Shown here piece after piece: positions 1-12,929 of a stretch of 64,000 bases of DNA. The notes beneath the pieces are model-generated. The model searched no databases and was not told the DNA's origin. It worked only from the letters and a program-made list of their open reading frames with translations. The position numbers were made by a program, and so were the translations under genes. The stretch lies in NCBI GenBank assembly GCA_902806595.1, contig CADCXC010000005.1, forward strand, positions 3,100,001-3,164,000, written 5' to 3'. Origin of the DNA: Pyrenopolyporus hunteri. Its lineage: Eukaryota > Ascomycota > Sordariomycetes > Xylariales > Hypoxylaceae. Each line of letters starts with the position of its first letter. The first letter of the stretch is position 1.

Positions 1-825
1 AATGCTGGGGACCTCATCAAGTTGACTATTCTTCGCTGGATTCTCCGTATGTCCACCAGGAGAGAATCTAGGTTTGGACGGGTCCTTCGCCGATGTAGGA
101 GGATCCGGTCTCGTAGATCGCTCGACAGGCGGTATGGACCATGTTGGTTGATGTTGTTTTAGTCTAGGACTCGAACTTGGCAACGTGGAAGGAGGAGGGA
201 TGGGTTGGCCGTCGCCGGTTCCCGGTCGCGATGCTGTCGAAGGCGATGGTATAGCGGGTCGCACAATTCCACTAACGTCCTTCTTCTTATTCAAGTGTGC
301 GTTTTCAGCTGGAATGTAGCTTTCACCCGGCCGAGGCAATTGAGGGTATTCGGGCCTAACTCGCGGTCGCGTGGGAATATTCAGCTCGTTCAGCTTCCTC
401 CCTCTGATTACAATATTAGCAGTTGAACGGCACTACTTCACTATATACAGAGCTCTTCTCCCAAAACGTCTGGAGAACCCCCGCCTGGTTTCCGCCAAAC
501 GCGGTCGGGCGTGCACAAGAATAGGAAGGTAGGAAGGTTGGACATACTTTAATATGTCACAGCCTTCAAGAAAATGCGACTCGGCGGCGTTGGCCGGCGG
601 CGCGTCGGGGTCGGCGAAGCTGCGCTGAGGGAGGCCATCCGGAGTGGTCGCGACCGCATATAGAACGCAGAGCTTTCTCTTCCTCGACCGCGCGATAGCA
701 CTATAATTTTGATATCATGAGTATCGGATCAATTAGCTCTATCTCGTTCAGTTCACCACTAACCTGCATTCTGCCCGCTTTGATTGCAGAAGCTTGGTGC
801 GGTCGGCGGGCACGACCTCAGTCAT
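1..825 (-). CDS. vid21: Chromatin modification-related protein Eaf1/Vid21, N-terminal part (partial)
   Basis: The minus strand carries three joinable exons, 825-764, 700-548 and 403-1, giving 206 residues with an open frame to the left edge. The joined protein starts MTEVVPADRTKLLQSK, continues with RSRKRKLCVLYAVATTPDG, and reads through DILKGRKLNELNIP across the second junction. This is the conserved N-terminal signature of fungal Vid21/Eaf1, the platform subunit of the NuA4 histone acetyltransferase complex in the nucleus. The rest visible here is Pro/Ser-rich low-complexity sequence; the HSA and SANT domains would lie beyond the window. Introns are GTTAGT..ATAG and GTATGT..TCAG. The frame stays open upstream to an ATG at 1047, but the ATG at 825 matches the family N-terminus. 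Family assignment is from memory of the consensus; exon frames are directly visible. Confidence 0.8.
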
Positions 826-1957
826 AGCATCGACGACGGCGACATCCGTTTTGCATGAAAACGGATGGTTCTCCAGTCTTAATGGGGTGGCTGGAGATGA
901 ATGTGATGGTCCCGAGTGATGGAAAAGATGGCGTTGTGTTGTATTAATTGAATTTTGCCTTCGCAGTCGTGGACGGGAAGTCTCGTGGATTAATTTTTTC
1001 CTCTTCTCCTTCCGCGGATGATGCCTACATACAGCAGGTAGGTGCATGGTACGTACCTAGGTACAGAGCTGTTCAGTGCACAAGGGGGGAATCTGATAGG
1101 CAATGATAGGCCCTAATGGGCCCTGGTAGGTCTTGATAGGTCCCCCGATAAGTTCCTTCCAGACCCGGTGCGCGGTGGTAGCCCGTTCTCTGGCGCGCTA
1201 TTGCCACTACCTACCTTTAGGAACTACTTCCTAAATCCTCTGAGTATTGTACCTAACCTACCCACCTAGGTACCTATATACGCTACACGTAGGTATCGAC
1301 GTATTGTACCTTCGGTAGGTACTTCCATCCAAAGCTTTACCCACCTGCCCCTCTTCTCTTGTCGGTACATAATTCACTTATGAAAGAGGTACCTGGTGTT
1401 AGGGGGCGTACGTCCGTGTAACTCTAAGGTAAGAACCTCTTGGACGCGTCTTCGCCTCTACGAATTCGCTTACGGTACTCTGATTTTCAGTTTGCTACTC
1501 GCTTCCTATAAGCCTCAACCCTAGGTACCTACGTATCAAATCCGAAGCGGAGCAACGGGTTCTTATTGAGGGTAAGTACCAGCCCAGATGTAGGCCAAAA
1601 GCTCAAATATAGGTACCTACTATGTACCTAGGTAGGTAGGTGATTACTGAGATGTAGGGAAGGCAAGCCACATTGTATTAGATAATCGAACGGGCACAAA
1701 AGTTTGTTAGAAGGTTGCGCCACCCGAAGGTGACATGTACATGTGTAGGTAGGTAGGTAGGTACCTAGGCAGCATTAGGTAACCGCGAGGTAGGTTCCGC
1801 CCAGGAACATCAAATTCGTGGTTGCCAGCGGTTCATACGTTGAATACCTCCCAAAGATAACCCGCCTTCTTTTGCGCATTAACATTATCGAAACAACTGC
1901 ATTTTCCAGCTTCGACTTTACTAAGATACCTCGTCGCCAAAAGGGAGAAAGGAAAGA
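826..1957. other. Intergenic region between divergent vid21 and spp2
   Basis: This is a shared upstream region for two divergently transcribed genes and holds no credible ORF. It is rich in short palindromic words built from AGGT/ACCT (for example around 1263-1275, 1523-1534, 1611-1640 and 1744-1770) and in GATAGGCCC-like repeats at 1093-1145. The last 100 bp before the spp2 start (1958) is a pyrimidine/adenine-rich leader. Confidence 0.7.
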
Positions 1958-3052
1958 ATGTCAGAGCCGGCTCCACGGATAGCGATCAGATTCGGTACTC
2001 CCTCATCTTCCTCGAAGTCGACCAACGGAGCAAGGAAACAGACCCATGCGCCACCACCGTCAGCGTTAGGCAAACGTCAGCGGCCGCAAGTACTTGAACA
2101 TGATTCTGATTCCGGGAGCGACGCAGAGGCGGGCGCTCGTCACGAAGTGGTCACAACCTTTGGCGGGGACGCGTCCGACTCCGAGACTAAGGGACGGGGT
2201 GTGAAGAGGGATAAGTCAGGGCGCGTTAATGCTCCTTACGTGATTACTGGCCACGAGAACCGAGACTGGAAGGCAGAATTAAAGGCTCAGAGAGCTGCCA
2301 AGGGTAGCTCACCATACCCTCAGGCACAACACAACGACACTACAGAGACGGACCCTGCCGACCAGGACAAGCAAATCCGGTGGGGCTTGACTGTAACGAA
2401 GAAGCCGACGCAAGACGACGTTGAGAATCCGGACGAGAACCCTCCAAGAGGGCATGAATCTCCCCCGACCGATGGAGAGGCTGCCTCCCGCCATGACGAC
2501 GCCCAAGTTTCCAGGGGCGAAGATAATGATGCCATCGATGCTCTTATGGGCAAGAAACGAAAGTCTGCGAAAGATCTCGTTATCGAGAACGTATCAAGAC
2601 CTAGTCCGTCTATGGCAATTTCCGAGCAGGAAGCTTACCGCCGCAGAATGGAAGAGGCCGCGGAAATATCCACTATAGAAGAGTATGACCAGATACCCGA
2701 AGGGGAATTTGGAGCAGCCATGCTACGTGGAATGGGTTGGAAAGGTGAAGAGCGCGGTTCTAAGCCCAAAGAAGTCAAAAGGCGGCCACATCTGATGGGA
2801 CTGGGTTCGAAGGAGGACGCAGAAATCAAAAAGGGAGAGTTGGCCCGGAAACACGGGCATCGCGAGAGGAGACCACGTCTCGATGAGTATCGGAGGGACA
2901 AGGAAAAAGAGAGACAAGACCGCGACGAGCGTCGTGGCGACAGTTACAAGTCTGAACGTGAACGCGAACGACGGGATCATAGCCATGGTCATAGCTACCG
3001 TGACCGAGATCGAAATGGCCATAGACGTTCGGAGCGCGACTATAGACGCTGA
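1958..3052 (+). CDS. spp2: Pre-mRNA-splicing factor Spp2 (G-patch, GPKOW/MOS2-type)
   Basis: Single-exon ORF of 364 residues. Residues 1-230 are hydrophilic and low-complexity with acidic and basic stretches. The diagnostic core is at about 238-285: EEYDQIPEGEFGAAMLRGMG followed by WKGEE and RPHLMGLGSK, the Spp2-type G-patch that binds the DEAH helicase Prp2. The C-terminus (about 300-364) is an Arg/Asp/Glu/His-rich tail resembling RS/RD tails of splicing proteins. The family role is activation of the spliceosome by Prp2 before the first catalytic step, in the nucleus. The ATG at 1958 follows an A-rich leader (AAAGAATG) and is the first in frame. It is longer than the yeast protein, as is usual in filamentous fungi. 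The call rests on the G-patch context, recognised from memory. Confidence 0.85.
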   Translation: MSEPAPRIAIRFGTPSSSSKSTNGARKQTHAPPPSALGKRQRPQVLEHDSDSGSDAEAGARHEVVTTFGGDASDSETKGRGVKRDKSGRVNAPYVITGHENRDWKAELKAQRAAKGSSPYPQAQHNDTTETDPADQDKQIRWGLTVTKKPTQDDVENPDENPPRGHESPPTDGEAASRHDDAQVSRGEDNDAIDALMGKKRKSAKDLVIENVSRPSPSMAISEQEAYRRRMEEAAEISTIEEYDQIPEGEFGAAMLRGMGWKGEERGSKPKEVKRRPHLMGLGSKEDAEIKKGELARKHGHRERRPRLDEYRRDKEKERQDRDERRGDSYKSERERERRDHSHGHSYRDRDRNGHRRSERDYRR

Positions 3053-5039
3053 ACCTCTGGCCAACGGCCAAGCACTTCGACCAAATAGAAGATTTATACC
3101 GTAACACAGGCTCCTGTCGTTTATAGCAATCGGTTTTTCAAACCGGGTTCGTTAGACGTACGGATCACAACGGCATCGTATACGGTGTCATGACTTGAGA
3201 CGAGATGTCTACTGAATTAGCGAAACGTGATTTGGTCCGATGAGGCGGTCCCCTCCCACTGCCGTCTAACGATTGAGTCTCTTTACCGAGCCAGTTCGTT
3301 AGCGAACTTAAGTATGTACACTTAGTATTTTCAATTCACTCTAATATACGCTCTGCCGCTTGGTACTAACGCTAAACCATTAGGCATGAGAGAATCTACC
3401 TAGGTATCTATGGCCGTTGCTAAGGCACTTGGAGCAATACTTCTATGATGTATAGCATCGGCCATCACTAACCGCATGCATACCTAGGGACCTAGGCAAA
3501 GCGAGATCCCCTTTAAATCGACCTCGTTGCGATCTACGGTCGTGAGTGATGCAGTCAATTTTTCTTTTTGCGTTCGACCCAGAGTAGTCTAGCACTGTTG
3601 GGCCGTGTGGTTCTGGACTATCTCGCGGATACTGCTTCTTATATCGTTCCCCTTGGTCGATCCCTGTCAATTACCCTGCCTACACACATAGTATTGCTCC
3701 GGACCTGGCTACGTGGAGCATCCTAGCTGTTACATGCGCACACACCGTTTCTAACGGCCTCTCCTATCTGTCTACTATACACGAGAGAGCACCGTCACCC
3801 ACGTATTCGTCTCGACGCGAGCCGTCTCAAGACGCAGTAGACCAGGTCTTATCATCTCGCGAAACTTCTGTTTCTATGTCCTGGCGCTTAAGGCTAGGTA
3901 TACGGTCGTTATCGCGCACTGTCACATACCAGGTCTTCGTAAGAAGCAACTTCATACTGGTATCGACATTCGTAAACGTCAGGGTTTAATTGGCAGAGGG
4001 GGTGTAGGCTATAAATCAACTGCACGGCTAGGGATGGACCTCTCGCCAAGATACTAGATTTTCAAGGGGTGGATTCTAATGTCGTCTTCTGCCAGGTATT
4101 TACCTAGGAAAGCAGAAATATGAGTCCGAGAGCGTTCGTCTAGAACCCCTATTGAGTCCGCCTATCACTTTTTGGTTTCTATTCTTTTTTTTCTCGTGAT
4201 TGAATTAGTACTAATAGAAATTAGATACCCTTTGTTTCGTTTCCTAGCATTATCGAGATTGACCCCGGCTAGCTGTGGACACGGGGATTCGTAGCGAAGA
4301 TCTTATATAAATGTTGAATGGATGAACCTTACTTAGGTACCTTCCATGTGTCGACCCCTATTTGTCTTTAGAGGACTTCGAACGCCAGCTGCCAGGTATA
4401 TACATGTATGTAGTGTACACGATAGCTGGAGTGGGTACGATGAGGATTATACCTTACCTACCTACCTAGGTACCTGGGAACATATTATATTATACGTACA
4501 ATGCCTGGGGATCTTACCTGATAGTTGGATTCAATGTTAGTCGTTGAACTGATAGGAGGTCAACACACCCACATACCTACTAGCTTCATGTATCTATTGA
4601 GTGGTAGTATACGCACGTAGGTACACGTGTTAAGTCAGGTATGTACACCTAATCTGCCTGTGTATATCCGTGGACGTACCTAGGGTATGTGGGGGGCAAG
4701 GGGGTTTCTCACCGTTGGGAACGTCTTAGGCCACGTTTAACCCCACTATGATTACGACGGAACGGCACCTACAGTGGCTCCAGCTCAGGCCCTTCCTTCC
4801 CCCCTCCCCCCAGCCACTCAGAGGCCCCAATTGGAGAAAAGGGTCGTGCAATTTGGGGCAAGTTGGGAAAGAGGGCGGTCTGCGAGGGTGGGAAACTTTT
4901 CTCATAGATACCCCCCAAGGGCCGGAGACGAATCATACTATCTCGCGGCTTTCCCACAAAATTCTTTCTCATATCTCGCCGGACAGAAAGAAGGTTATTG
5001 CAAAGTCTTGCCAACGCCCATTGGCTTTGCATCTTCACT
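3053..5039. other. Gene-free intergenic stretch
   Basis: About 2 kb between spp2 and the C9-methyltransferase. Short ORFs here have no recognisable domains and no supporting intron structure. The stretch contains several CCTAGGTACCT-type words (near 3397, 4101, 4334, 4452 and 4676). A CT-rich tract at 4790-4815 probably belongs to the promoter/leader of the downstream gene. Confidence 0.6.
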
Positions 5040-6860
5040 ATGTCGAAACCTCATAGTGTCAACGGGAGCGAGTCCGAGTTTGAGTTCATCGAAACTCCCA
5101 AAGCTCCCACTCCCACCTTTGAGAAGTTTGAGGAGTGCGGTGTGCGAACCACCTCGGTACGTCTCTGAGCTTAACTGGCCAGGCCCGACATCTCCGGATC
5201 TGGCTCACGCCCTCGCACACATCTTCTCGGATTTTTTGAATCTGCAAGCTAACATTGTCGTCATCGTCATTCCAGTACCCGTCTATTAAGAATGCCCCTC
5301 TCCCCGCGGACTCGGCTGGCGCCGACACCTTCTCTAACGCCTTGCTCTTTTCTCTACTCGGCGGTGTCCCCCTTTACCTGTCGTGGAAGGTCGGAGGCGG
5401 TCTGAAGACTGCCATATTCTTTGCTCTCTTTACGAGCATCCCCATTCTCGCCGCCTTCTGGCTTACTATCTCTGCCATAAGCCCTCGTAAAAACGAGAAA
5501 GTCAAATATCCCGGACGCCCGGTCGAACACTACCTCACCTTCAAGAAGCAATCCGACCAACTTAAGTACCATGGCAGAAATAAGATCCCTATGGAGACCT
5601 TCTACGAGATGTATTTCGACGGCGATGTCGATTTCAACGGCGACTGCCTCGAAGTCCTAGAATATAGGCATGATTGGGCAAGCTTCCGCTTCACCTGGGG
5701 TCTTTGCAAGTACTTTCTCTTTGGCATGATGCCTGAGGTTATCATGCATTCCAGGAGTCAAGGTAAGAATCCCCATGACGAGGATTTTCCGCCAAAAAGC
5801 TCTTCAACTAACTTTATCAAGATGAGGAGCAGGTCCGTGACCACTACGACCGTGGTGACGACTTCTACGGCTGGTTCTTGGGTCCTCGCATGATCTACAC
5901 CTCTGGCGTCATCTCTGACATCAACACCGAGGAAACTCTAGAGCAGCTTCAGGACAACAAGTTGGCCATTGTTTGCGAGAAGATCGACTTGAAGGAAGGC
6001 GAATCCTTGCTCGATATTGGCTGTGGCTGGGGTACCCTCGCACGATTTGCCAGTGTCAACTATGGTGCTCACGTTACCGGTATCACCCTCGGCCGCAACC
6101 AGACCGCTTGGGGTAACAAGGCTCTGCGAAACGTTGGTATCCCCGAGGAACAGAGCAGGATTCTCTGCATGGACTACCGAGATATTCCGGTGCCCGAAGG
6201 CGGGTATAAGAAGATCACCTGTCTCGAGATGGCTGAGCACGTCGGCGTGCGCAAGTACGGTACCTTTTTGAAGCAGGTTTATGACATGCTCGACGATGAT
6301 GGAGTGTTCTTTCTCCAGATCGCTGGTCTCCGGAAGCCCTGGCAGTATGAGGATCTTATCTGGGGTTTGTTCATGAACAAATACGTCTTCCCAGGTGCCG
6401 ACGCGTCAACCCCGCTCGACTTTTTCATCGGCGGGCTCGAGGGCGCCGGATTTGAGGTTAAGGGATTGGACACGATCGGCGTGCACTATTCCGCGACCCT
6501 GTGGCGCTGGTATAGGAACTGGCTGGCCAACCGTGAGAAGGTCGAGGCTAAGTACGGAAAGCGATGGTTCCGCGTAAGTTTTCCACGAATGACTAGTTTC
6601 ACTATGAGCTGTAACCCCGGCTGACCCAACAATAGATCTGGGAGTACTTCCTGGCGGCATCGACTATCGCCTCGAGGCAAGGCACTGCTACTTGCTACCA
6701 GATAGTCTTGGTCAAGAACATCAACTCGACTCACCGGATTGAGGGTGTCCCTACCCAGTTCGCTCTGAGCGGAGCTCTCGCTAAGGCGGCCACCAGAATT
6801 GACTTCAAGGCATGGGCTAAGAAGAATGCCGATCAGTTTCCTACTTCCCCGGCGCAGTAG
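5040..6860 (+). CDS. Sphingolipid C9-methyltransferase
   Basis: Four exons, 5040-5156, 5276-5762, 5822-6573 and 6636-6860, join in frame to 526 residues. Introns start GTACGT, GTAAGA and GTAAGT. Two hydrophobic segments near residues 50-95 predict membrane anchoring in the ER. The cyclopropane-fatty-acid-synthase-type methyltransferase domain follows. The SAM-binding loop LLDIGCGWGT lies at about 264-273 and EMAEHVGVRKYGTF about 80 residues later. Length and the N-terminal membrane pair match fungal sphingolipid C9-methyltransferases, which add the C9 methyl branch to the 4,8-sphingadienine base of glucosylceramide. Exon 1 (39 residues) is acidic. A bacterial-type cyclopropane synthase is less likely because of the membrane segments and length. 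The function is by family recognition. Confidence 0.88.
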
Positions 6861-7824
6861 AAATACCCAAGGACCGAACGAGTTGAGTGTCTGTAGAGAA
6901 ACCAATTCCGAAAATCCTAAGGCAAGGTGTACCCCGTAGCACGACTGCGCGACGGAGTTCATGAGGCGTAGAATAACGTCAGGTGAACGAGATCAGAGAT
7001 GTATAGAATTATATTGGGGGACGTCACGTAATGGAAGTGGAAAAGTATACCGGAGAGAGGCGACGGGCCAGTACGTCCATATTAAGGAAGATGATAGTTA
7101 CCAATAGAGGAGCATGTTTATCCACCACCTATTATGAATTGGGGTGTTTACCCATCCCGTACATGGCATTGTGTTTGCCTCCCTATCAGGAGGTATGAAA
7201 TAAGTACCTAGGTACATGTGAGTTCTGTCCACCGATGCCCGTAGCGTAATTGCAATGACCACGTACCAAAAGGTAGGTACCTAAGATGCATACATGTACC
7301 TAGAATCGCACGTGTTGTACATAGGTAGGTAGGTAGGTACCTACCTAGGTATTTATGTGTCTCAGTTACGTGTGAGAGACTTCATGTTTTGTTGTATACA
7401 TCACATACGCCTCTGGACAGATCATGTACCTCATATAGATACCCAGATACCAATATAGGTACCTAGGTAGGTACCTAGGTTAAGGTGGTATGTACAATAC
7501 AATCAATGCCACCAGCCATTGAGTTTCTACATAGGGTACCGCGCGTTCTAATAGCGTCCCAGCCGACGCAGCTCGGGCGCTCGGTCCTACCTATTACTGG
7601 TTAATTGTTAGCAGCATCAGCGGTCGTGCACTAAAATTGTGCCAAGCCACTCCTTATCCCGTTTACTTGCCAGAGCGGCTTCGTCATCTTCAATCAACAA
7701 ACACACCTTTTTTTCCTGTCTCTTCCAACATTATCATCAAGCAGCTCTACTCGGTCCTTCGGGCCTACCAAGTCTCTGCTCCTAGCGAATCCGCCCTAGG
7801 CCCGAGAAAGAGCTTCATTTTGCC
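6861..7824. other. Intergenic region upstream of PAN1
   Basis: No gene seen. It is dense in AGGTACCT palindromes, notably 7201-7216, 7272-7302, 7320-7350 and 7456-7482, where GGTAGGTAGGTAGGTACCT-like runs form small tandem arrays. The final 150 bp is CT-rich, fitting a fungal promoter/leader for PAN1. Confidence 0.65.
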
Positions 7825-10800
7825 ATGTATTCTAATTCCAATTCCTACTTGGGCGGTAACAGCCTGCGACCCGGTCCCCAGCAGCAGCAGTATGGCAACT
7901 CGTACGGCGTGGGAGGCCAGCAGCCTCAACAGCAACCGGGACAGCAGCCGAGTCCATTCGCGCCGCAACCGACCGGATATGGGCAGGCTCCCCTGACCCA
8001 GCAATACACAGGCTTCCCCGGTGCGCAGAATATACAGCCGCAACCTACCGGGATGGCCGTAAACCTCCAACCTCAGTACACTGGATTCCCCAACCAGGCT
8101 CCTCAGCAACAGGGCTATCAGACGGGTGTTCCGCCCATACCGCAGATTCCATCTCAGTTCCAAAATCAATTCAACCAGCAGCAAACCCAGAACTCTTTCC
8201 AACCGCCTGCGTCGCAACCTCCGCCCCAAGCTTCCGCGCCCGCTCCCGCGATCAAGCCTCAGCCTACGGGCTTCAGCGCCATGGCCGCTTCTTTCAAGAG
8301 CGGTGGCGCTTCGGACGCTCACCCTGTGGGACGTGGGACCCAAAGGCACGCAAACAAGATCCCGAACATTAGGCTGTCGTTCATTACAGCTCAAGATCAG
8401 GCCAAGTTTGAGACGTTGTTCAAATCAGCCGTAGGTGACGGCCAGACTACAATGTCGGGAGAGAAGGCGCGAGACCTATTATTGAGATCTAGGCTAGACG
8501 GCGATTCTCTATCACACATCTGGTATGGTGTCATACTATTATCTTTCCGCAGGCGACTCCCTAACTCGAAAGCAGGACTCTTTCCGACACCACCCGATCC
8601 GGCGAACTGCACTTCCCAGAGTTTGCTCTAGCCATGTACCTTTGCAACTTGAAGCTAGTGGGCAAAACGCTCCCTGGGAGCCTACCGGACAATATCAAGA
8701 ACGAAGTCTCGAGCATGGTCGACATTATCAACTTTAGTATAGCGGAAGAGGCTGCCAGCTCTGGTGCAGCCAACGCTCCGGATTTCACGAGGCAGAACAC
8801 TGCCACTCCACCTACGATTCAACATCCCCAGCCCTTAGCGTCGAATTCTCAGCTGCTTCAAACGCAGATGACGGGTTTCCCGAGTCAGCAGACAGGTTTC
8901 CCGGGCCAGGCCATGCAGCCCCAGCCGACCGGGTTCATGGGAGGTCTGAACAATCCACAGCCGACCGGGTACAATGGACCCCTGCCCCCGATGCCCCCGA
9001 TGCCCACAGGCTTTCCTGGGGGGTTATCTCCCGCGAGCGCGGCACCTCTCAATGCGCAGCCGACTGGAAAGCCCGGCCAATGGGGCCTGGTTAACGCCCC
9101 AGCGTCCGGGCTCCCTAATATCGACGCACTGCAAGCACGAATGATGCCGCAAGCAGGCCGGGAACAGCAGAATTACACCACGGCCGGTTTATCCGGCAAT
9201 GCGGTGATCCCCTGGGCCATTACCAAAGACGAAAAGACGCGCTACGACCAGTTGTTCCGGGCGTGGGATGGCCTAGGCAAAGGATTCATCGGCGGAGACC
9301 AGGCAATCGAAATCTTCGGTCAGAGCGGTCTCGAGAAGACCGACCTCGAACGAATTTGGACTCTTGCCGACAACGGGAATAAAGGAAAGCTTAATCTTGA
9401 TGAGTTTGCCGTAGCCATGCATCTGATCTACAGAAAACTAAACGGGTATCCTGTTCCGAATGTCCTACCCCCCGAGCTTGTCCCGCCGTCTACGCGCAAC
9501 TTTACCGAATCTCTCGGCACTATCAAGTCTATGTTGAACCAGGAGTCCGACTTCCGCAAATCGTCGGGGGCTTCATTGCTCCCTCAGAAGACGGGGGTTA
9601 GTTATCTGAAAAGCCATTCGTTCAAGGGAACTGCGGGCGGACCTGGTGCAGGGCGAAAAGACGCGACGGTATTCAAAAACAATGACGATGATGTCGGGTA
9701 CAGATCGAGCGCACGACGTAGGATCGGCAACTCTTCTCCCCGCCCAGAGTCGCCTGCGTCCGTAACGTCCAACGAAGAACTCTCACTCGACCAGTTAAGG
9801 AAGAAAATCCGGGAGAAGCAAGTTCTCCTAGACGCAATGGACTTTAAGGACGAGGCGGCTGCCGAGGAAGATGACATCCTCGACAGGCGCGATCGACGAG
9901 AAGCTGAGGAACTCTATCGACGCATTAGACGAATCCAGGAAGAGATCGACGCCCACCCGGACGCGGCTCTCGTGAGTGGTGATTCCGAAGCCGAGAGGAG
10001 AGCCCTTAAACGCCAGCTACAGAACCTTACGGATAAGATCCCTGAACTGGCTTCTCAGGTCAGAAAAACCGAAAAGGCTATCGCCGATGCTAAGCTCGAA
10101 CTTTTCCGGCTCAGGGACGCAAAGGCCCACCCCGGAAGCGCCTCTAACATCATCGGCACTGGACCAGGTGGTTCGATCACCGAGTCTGATCGCCTCAAGG
10201 CTAGGGCAAAGGCTATGATGCAGCAGAGAACTGCTGCGTTAACTGGTAAGAAGGTAGACATTGGAAACGACGATGGAGATGCACAGAAGCGACTAGAGGA
10301 GGAGAACCTCAAGATACGAACCGAGAAGGAGAATAACGAGCGCATGGTCAGAGACGTCGAGGACAGCGTCCGGGAGTTCTCGCGGGGCATCGAAGATACC
10401 CTCAAGGAAGGTGGCCAGAGTTCCGCCAACGAGCACGAAAAGAGAAGATGGGAAGATGCTCTAGGTGTGGAAGACGAGGTTCGAGATTTCATCTTCGACT
10501 TGCAGCGTTCGAGCCGGGCAGCCCGAATTAGGGCACAAGACCGCAAGGGTGGACGGGCTCCCACCGCCGAACCCGTCAGAGCGGAAGCGCCCCCAACTCG
10601 ACTGGACAGTCCTTCGTCAGCAACCCGCACCGCCACACCCCCAACTAGCCAATCTCCTGCGCCCGGTGCCGGCGGCTCGTACTCGTCGTATAAGACTCCA
10701 GAGGAGAGAGCTGCGTTTATCAAGCAACAGGCGGAGCAACGTATGGCTGAACGACTGGCAGCTCTCGGGATCAAGACGCCTTCCAAACCCGGAGAGACCG

Positions 10801-12339
10801 CTGCCCAGCGAATGGAACGCGAGAGGGCAGAGCGGGCCGCCAAGCTCAGACAAGCAGAAGAGGAAGACGCGCGACGAGAACAAGAGCGCCAAGCTAGGAT
10901 CGCCGAGGAGCAAGGCGTGCCTCCTCCCGTCCTAAACGCAGAATTGCCGAAGACGGAAAACAAAAAACCGCCTCCACCGCCTGCAAGGAAGGGTGGAAAG
11001 AACGAAGACGCGGCGGCTTCGAAGAGAGCCGAGGAAGAGGCCGCCAAGAAGGTCCAGGAGGAGGCCGCCAGGGACGCCGAGGAGAAGCGTCTCGCCAGAG
11101 AGCACGAAGAACAACAACGAGCTACCCAGCAAATGGAGTAAGTATATACCTATGTTATCTTCTTAATTCGCCTTATGGGACTAACTAGGAGACAGGGATG
11201 AGGCTCGACGACAAGAACAGGAGCTCGCGAAGGAACGTGAGGCTGCTTCTGCTCGTCTCAAGGCTTTAGAAGAGCAAGTCCGCCAAGGCAAGCTGAAGAA
11301 AGAAGAAGAAAAGAAGAAGAAGAAGGCTGCTCTGGCTGAGGCGAAGGAGAAAGAAGCGAAGCTCGCAGCCCAACGTGCCGAGATCGAAGCCGCGCGCCAG
11401 CGGGAACTTGAGCTCCAGCGGCAGCTCGCGGCGATGGAGGAGGAAGAGTCGTCTTCCGATGACGATGAGGGCCCGCAGCAGATCACTCCTCAAGCTTCCA
11501 CTCCTACCCTCGGTAGCAGTCAGCTGGGGAGCCAAGAACTAGAGCGTAAAGCGACGCCGCCTCCTGCGCCTGCACCTGCGCCGCCCGTGGTGTCCCCCCC
11601 AGCGGCCGTAGCTAGCCCGCCGTCCGAAACAGAGAGCCGCAATCCATACCGCCGGATGCTATCCCAGACCTCTGACTCCCCAGCAGCAGCCCCAGCCGTC
11701 GCTCCAGCTGCTCCCGCCCCCGCTCCCCCACCACCGCCACCTCCCCAGCCGGAGGTTTCCACCAACCCATTCTTCCGAATTACCCAGGAGGCGAAGGCCG
11801 CGCCACCTTCTCGCAAGCGACCCGACACAGACGACGAATGGGGCTCCGGAAACGAGGACGAGTCAGACTCCGACTCGGACGACGACCGCCCCGCGGGTGG
11901 CGCCGCCGGCGCCGCCCAACTGGCGTCGCTGCTCTTCGGTTCCATGGGTCCTCCCCGGCCGCTGTCAGCTACGGGTGACAAGTCGGCCGGCGCCTCACCA
12001 GTCGTGACCTCACCGCCATTCAGCCCCCCGCCTAACGCGGATACCGCACCCCCACCTCCACCACCCATGCCGGAAGCGAGTCCGGGAGCCCCCCCGCCTC
12101 CTCCCCCAATGCCCGGTTTCGGGGCCCCCGGTGCTCCTCCGCCTCCGCCTCCGCCAATTCCGGGGATGGGTCCTCCCCCTCCACCGCCGCCACCAGCCGC
12201 CGGTGACTTGGCAGCCCCCCCAGCAGGTGGCGGTCGGCCCGCTGGCTTCTTGAACGAGATTCAAATGGGCAAATCGTTGAAGAAGACGCAGACGAAAGAC
12301 AGGAGCAACGCAGGCGTGGCCGGCCGTGTCCTAGATTAG
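7825..12339 (+). CDS. pan1: Actin cytoskeleton-regulatory complex protein Pan1
   Basis: Three exons, 7825-8522, 8576-11137 and 11196-12339, join to 1467 residues, the usual size for filamentous-fungal Pan1. The first junction restores [17 protein letters not shown], an EH-domain core. Order: Gln/Pro-rich N-terminus with many PTGF/QTGFP repeats; EH1 at about 182-262; a linker holding an LxxQxTG site (LQTQMTG), the target motif of Ark/Prk kinases; EH2 at about 447-525 ([18 protein letters not shown]); a charged coiled-coil middle at about 640-1165; a proline-rich C-terminus; and a WH2-like actin-binding stretch close to the end ([14 protein letters not shown]). Pan1 scaffolds End3/Sla1, binds epsins and activates Arp2/3 at cortical endocytic patches. 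The second intron (11138-11195) splits the coiled coil. The function is inferred from family architecture. Confidence 0.93.
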
Positions 12340-12929
12340 GGTTAAAGTGGAGAGTTTATTACAGTTAGGGGAGCGTCCACGAAGTTATCAAGCAAGCGAG
12401 CAATGTGTTCTAGAAGCAAAAGTCTTGGATCGGACAGATTGTATGAATGAGTGTTGCGTTAGAGATGTAGCATCTTCCCCTATGTCCCGGGCTTTGGCTT
12501 ACGGCAAATAGATTTGCTAGCGGGCAAACGCGACGGATCGCCGATTTCCTCATTGAGCGAATAGTACCTATATACTCGTGTATTTAATATAGTTTGCTAT
12601 TAGAGAAGACTGGTTTTATTTAATTAGTATGTTATCATTTTGCATCCTTCATCGCAATTATACTTAGGCGCTTCAGCGCGGTTGCGTTGACTTATCAAGA
12701 TTTACGCATGTAATATCTTAGCTTATAATACGGTGCCCCGAGAAGAGGATGAAGACATTGTATAACGTATAAACCAGAATCCATAATATTATAACTACCA
12801 CCTTACCTGGGTGGGTATCTGATATTAGGTAAGTATCCATCCCAATAATGGACTTAGGAATATTCCACGAAGAGAGTCAACCCGTGGATTACGTGCTAAA
12901 ATACCTACCTACCTACTTACCGTAGCGGC
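12340..12929. other. PAN1 3' flank
   Basis: Unremarkable 3' flank with no ORF. It becomes gradually more AT-rich, with scattered ACCTACCTAC words near 12903, and leads into the AT-rich island. Confidence 0.5.

Noticed and set aside
748..1047. A 99-codon minus-strand ORF as an independent gene
   Set aside because: Its last part is exon 1 of vid21 read through the intron donor; the upstream codons look like leader sequence.
10055..11047. 330-codon minus-strand ORF within PAN1
   Set aside because: Serine-rich shadow of the PAN1 coiled-coil reading frame; PAN1 on the + strand is unambiguous.
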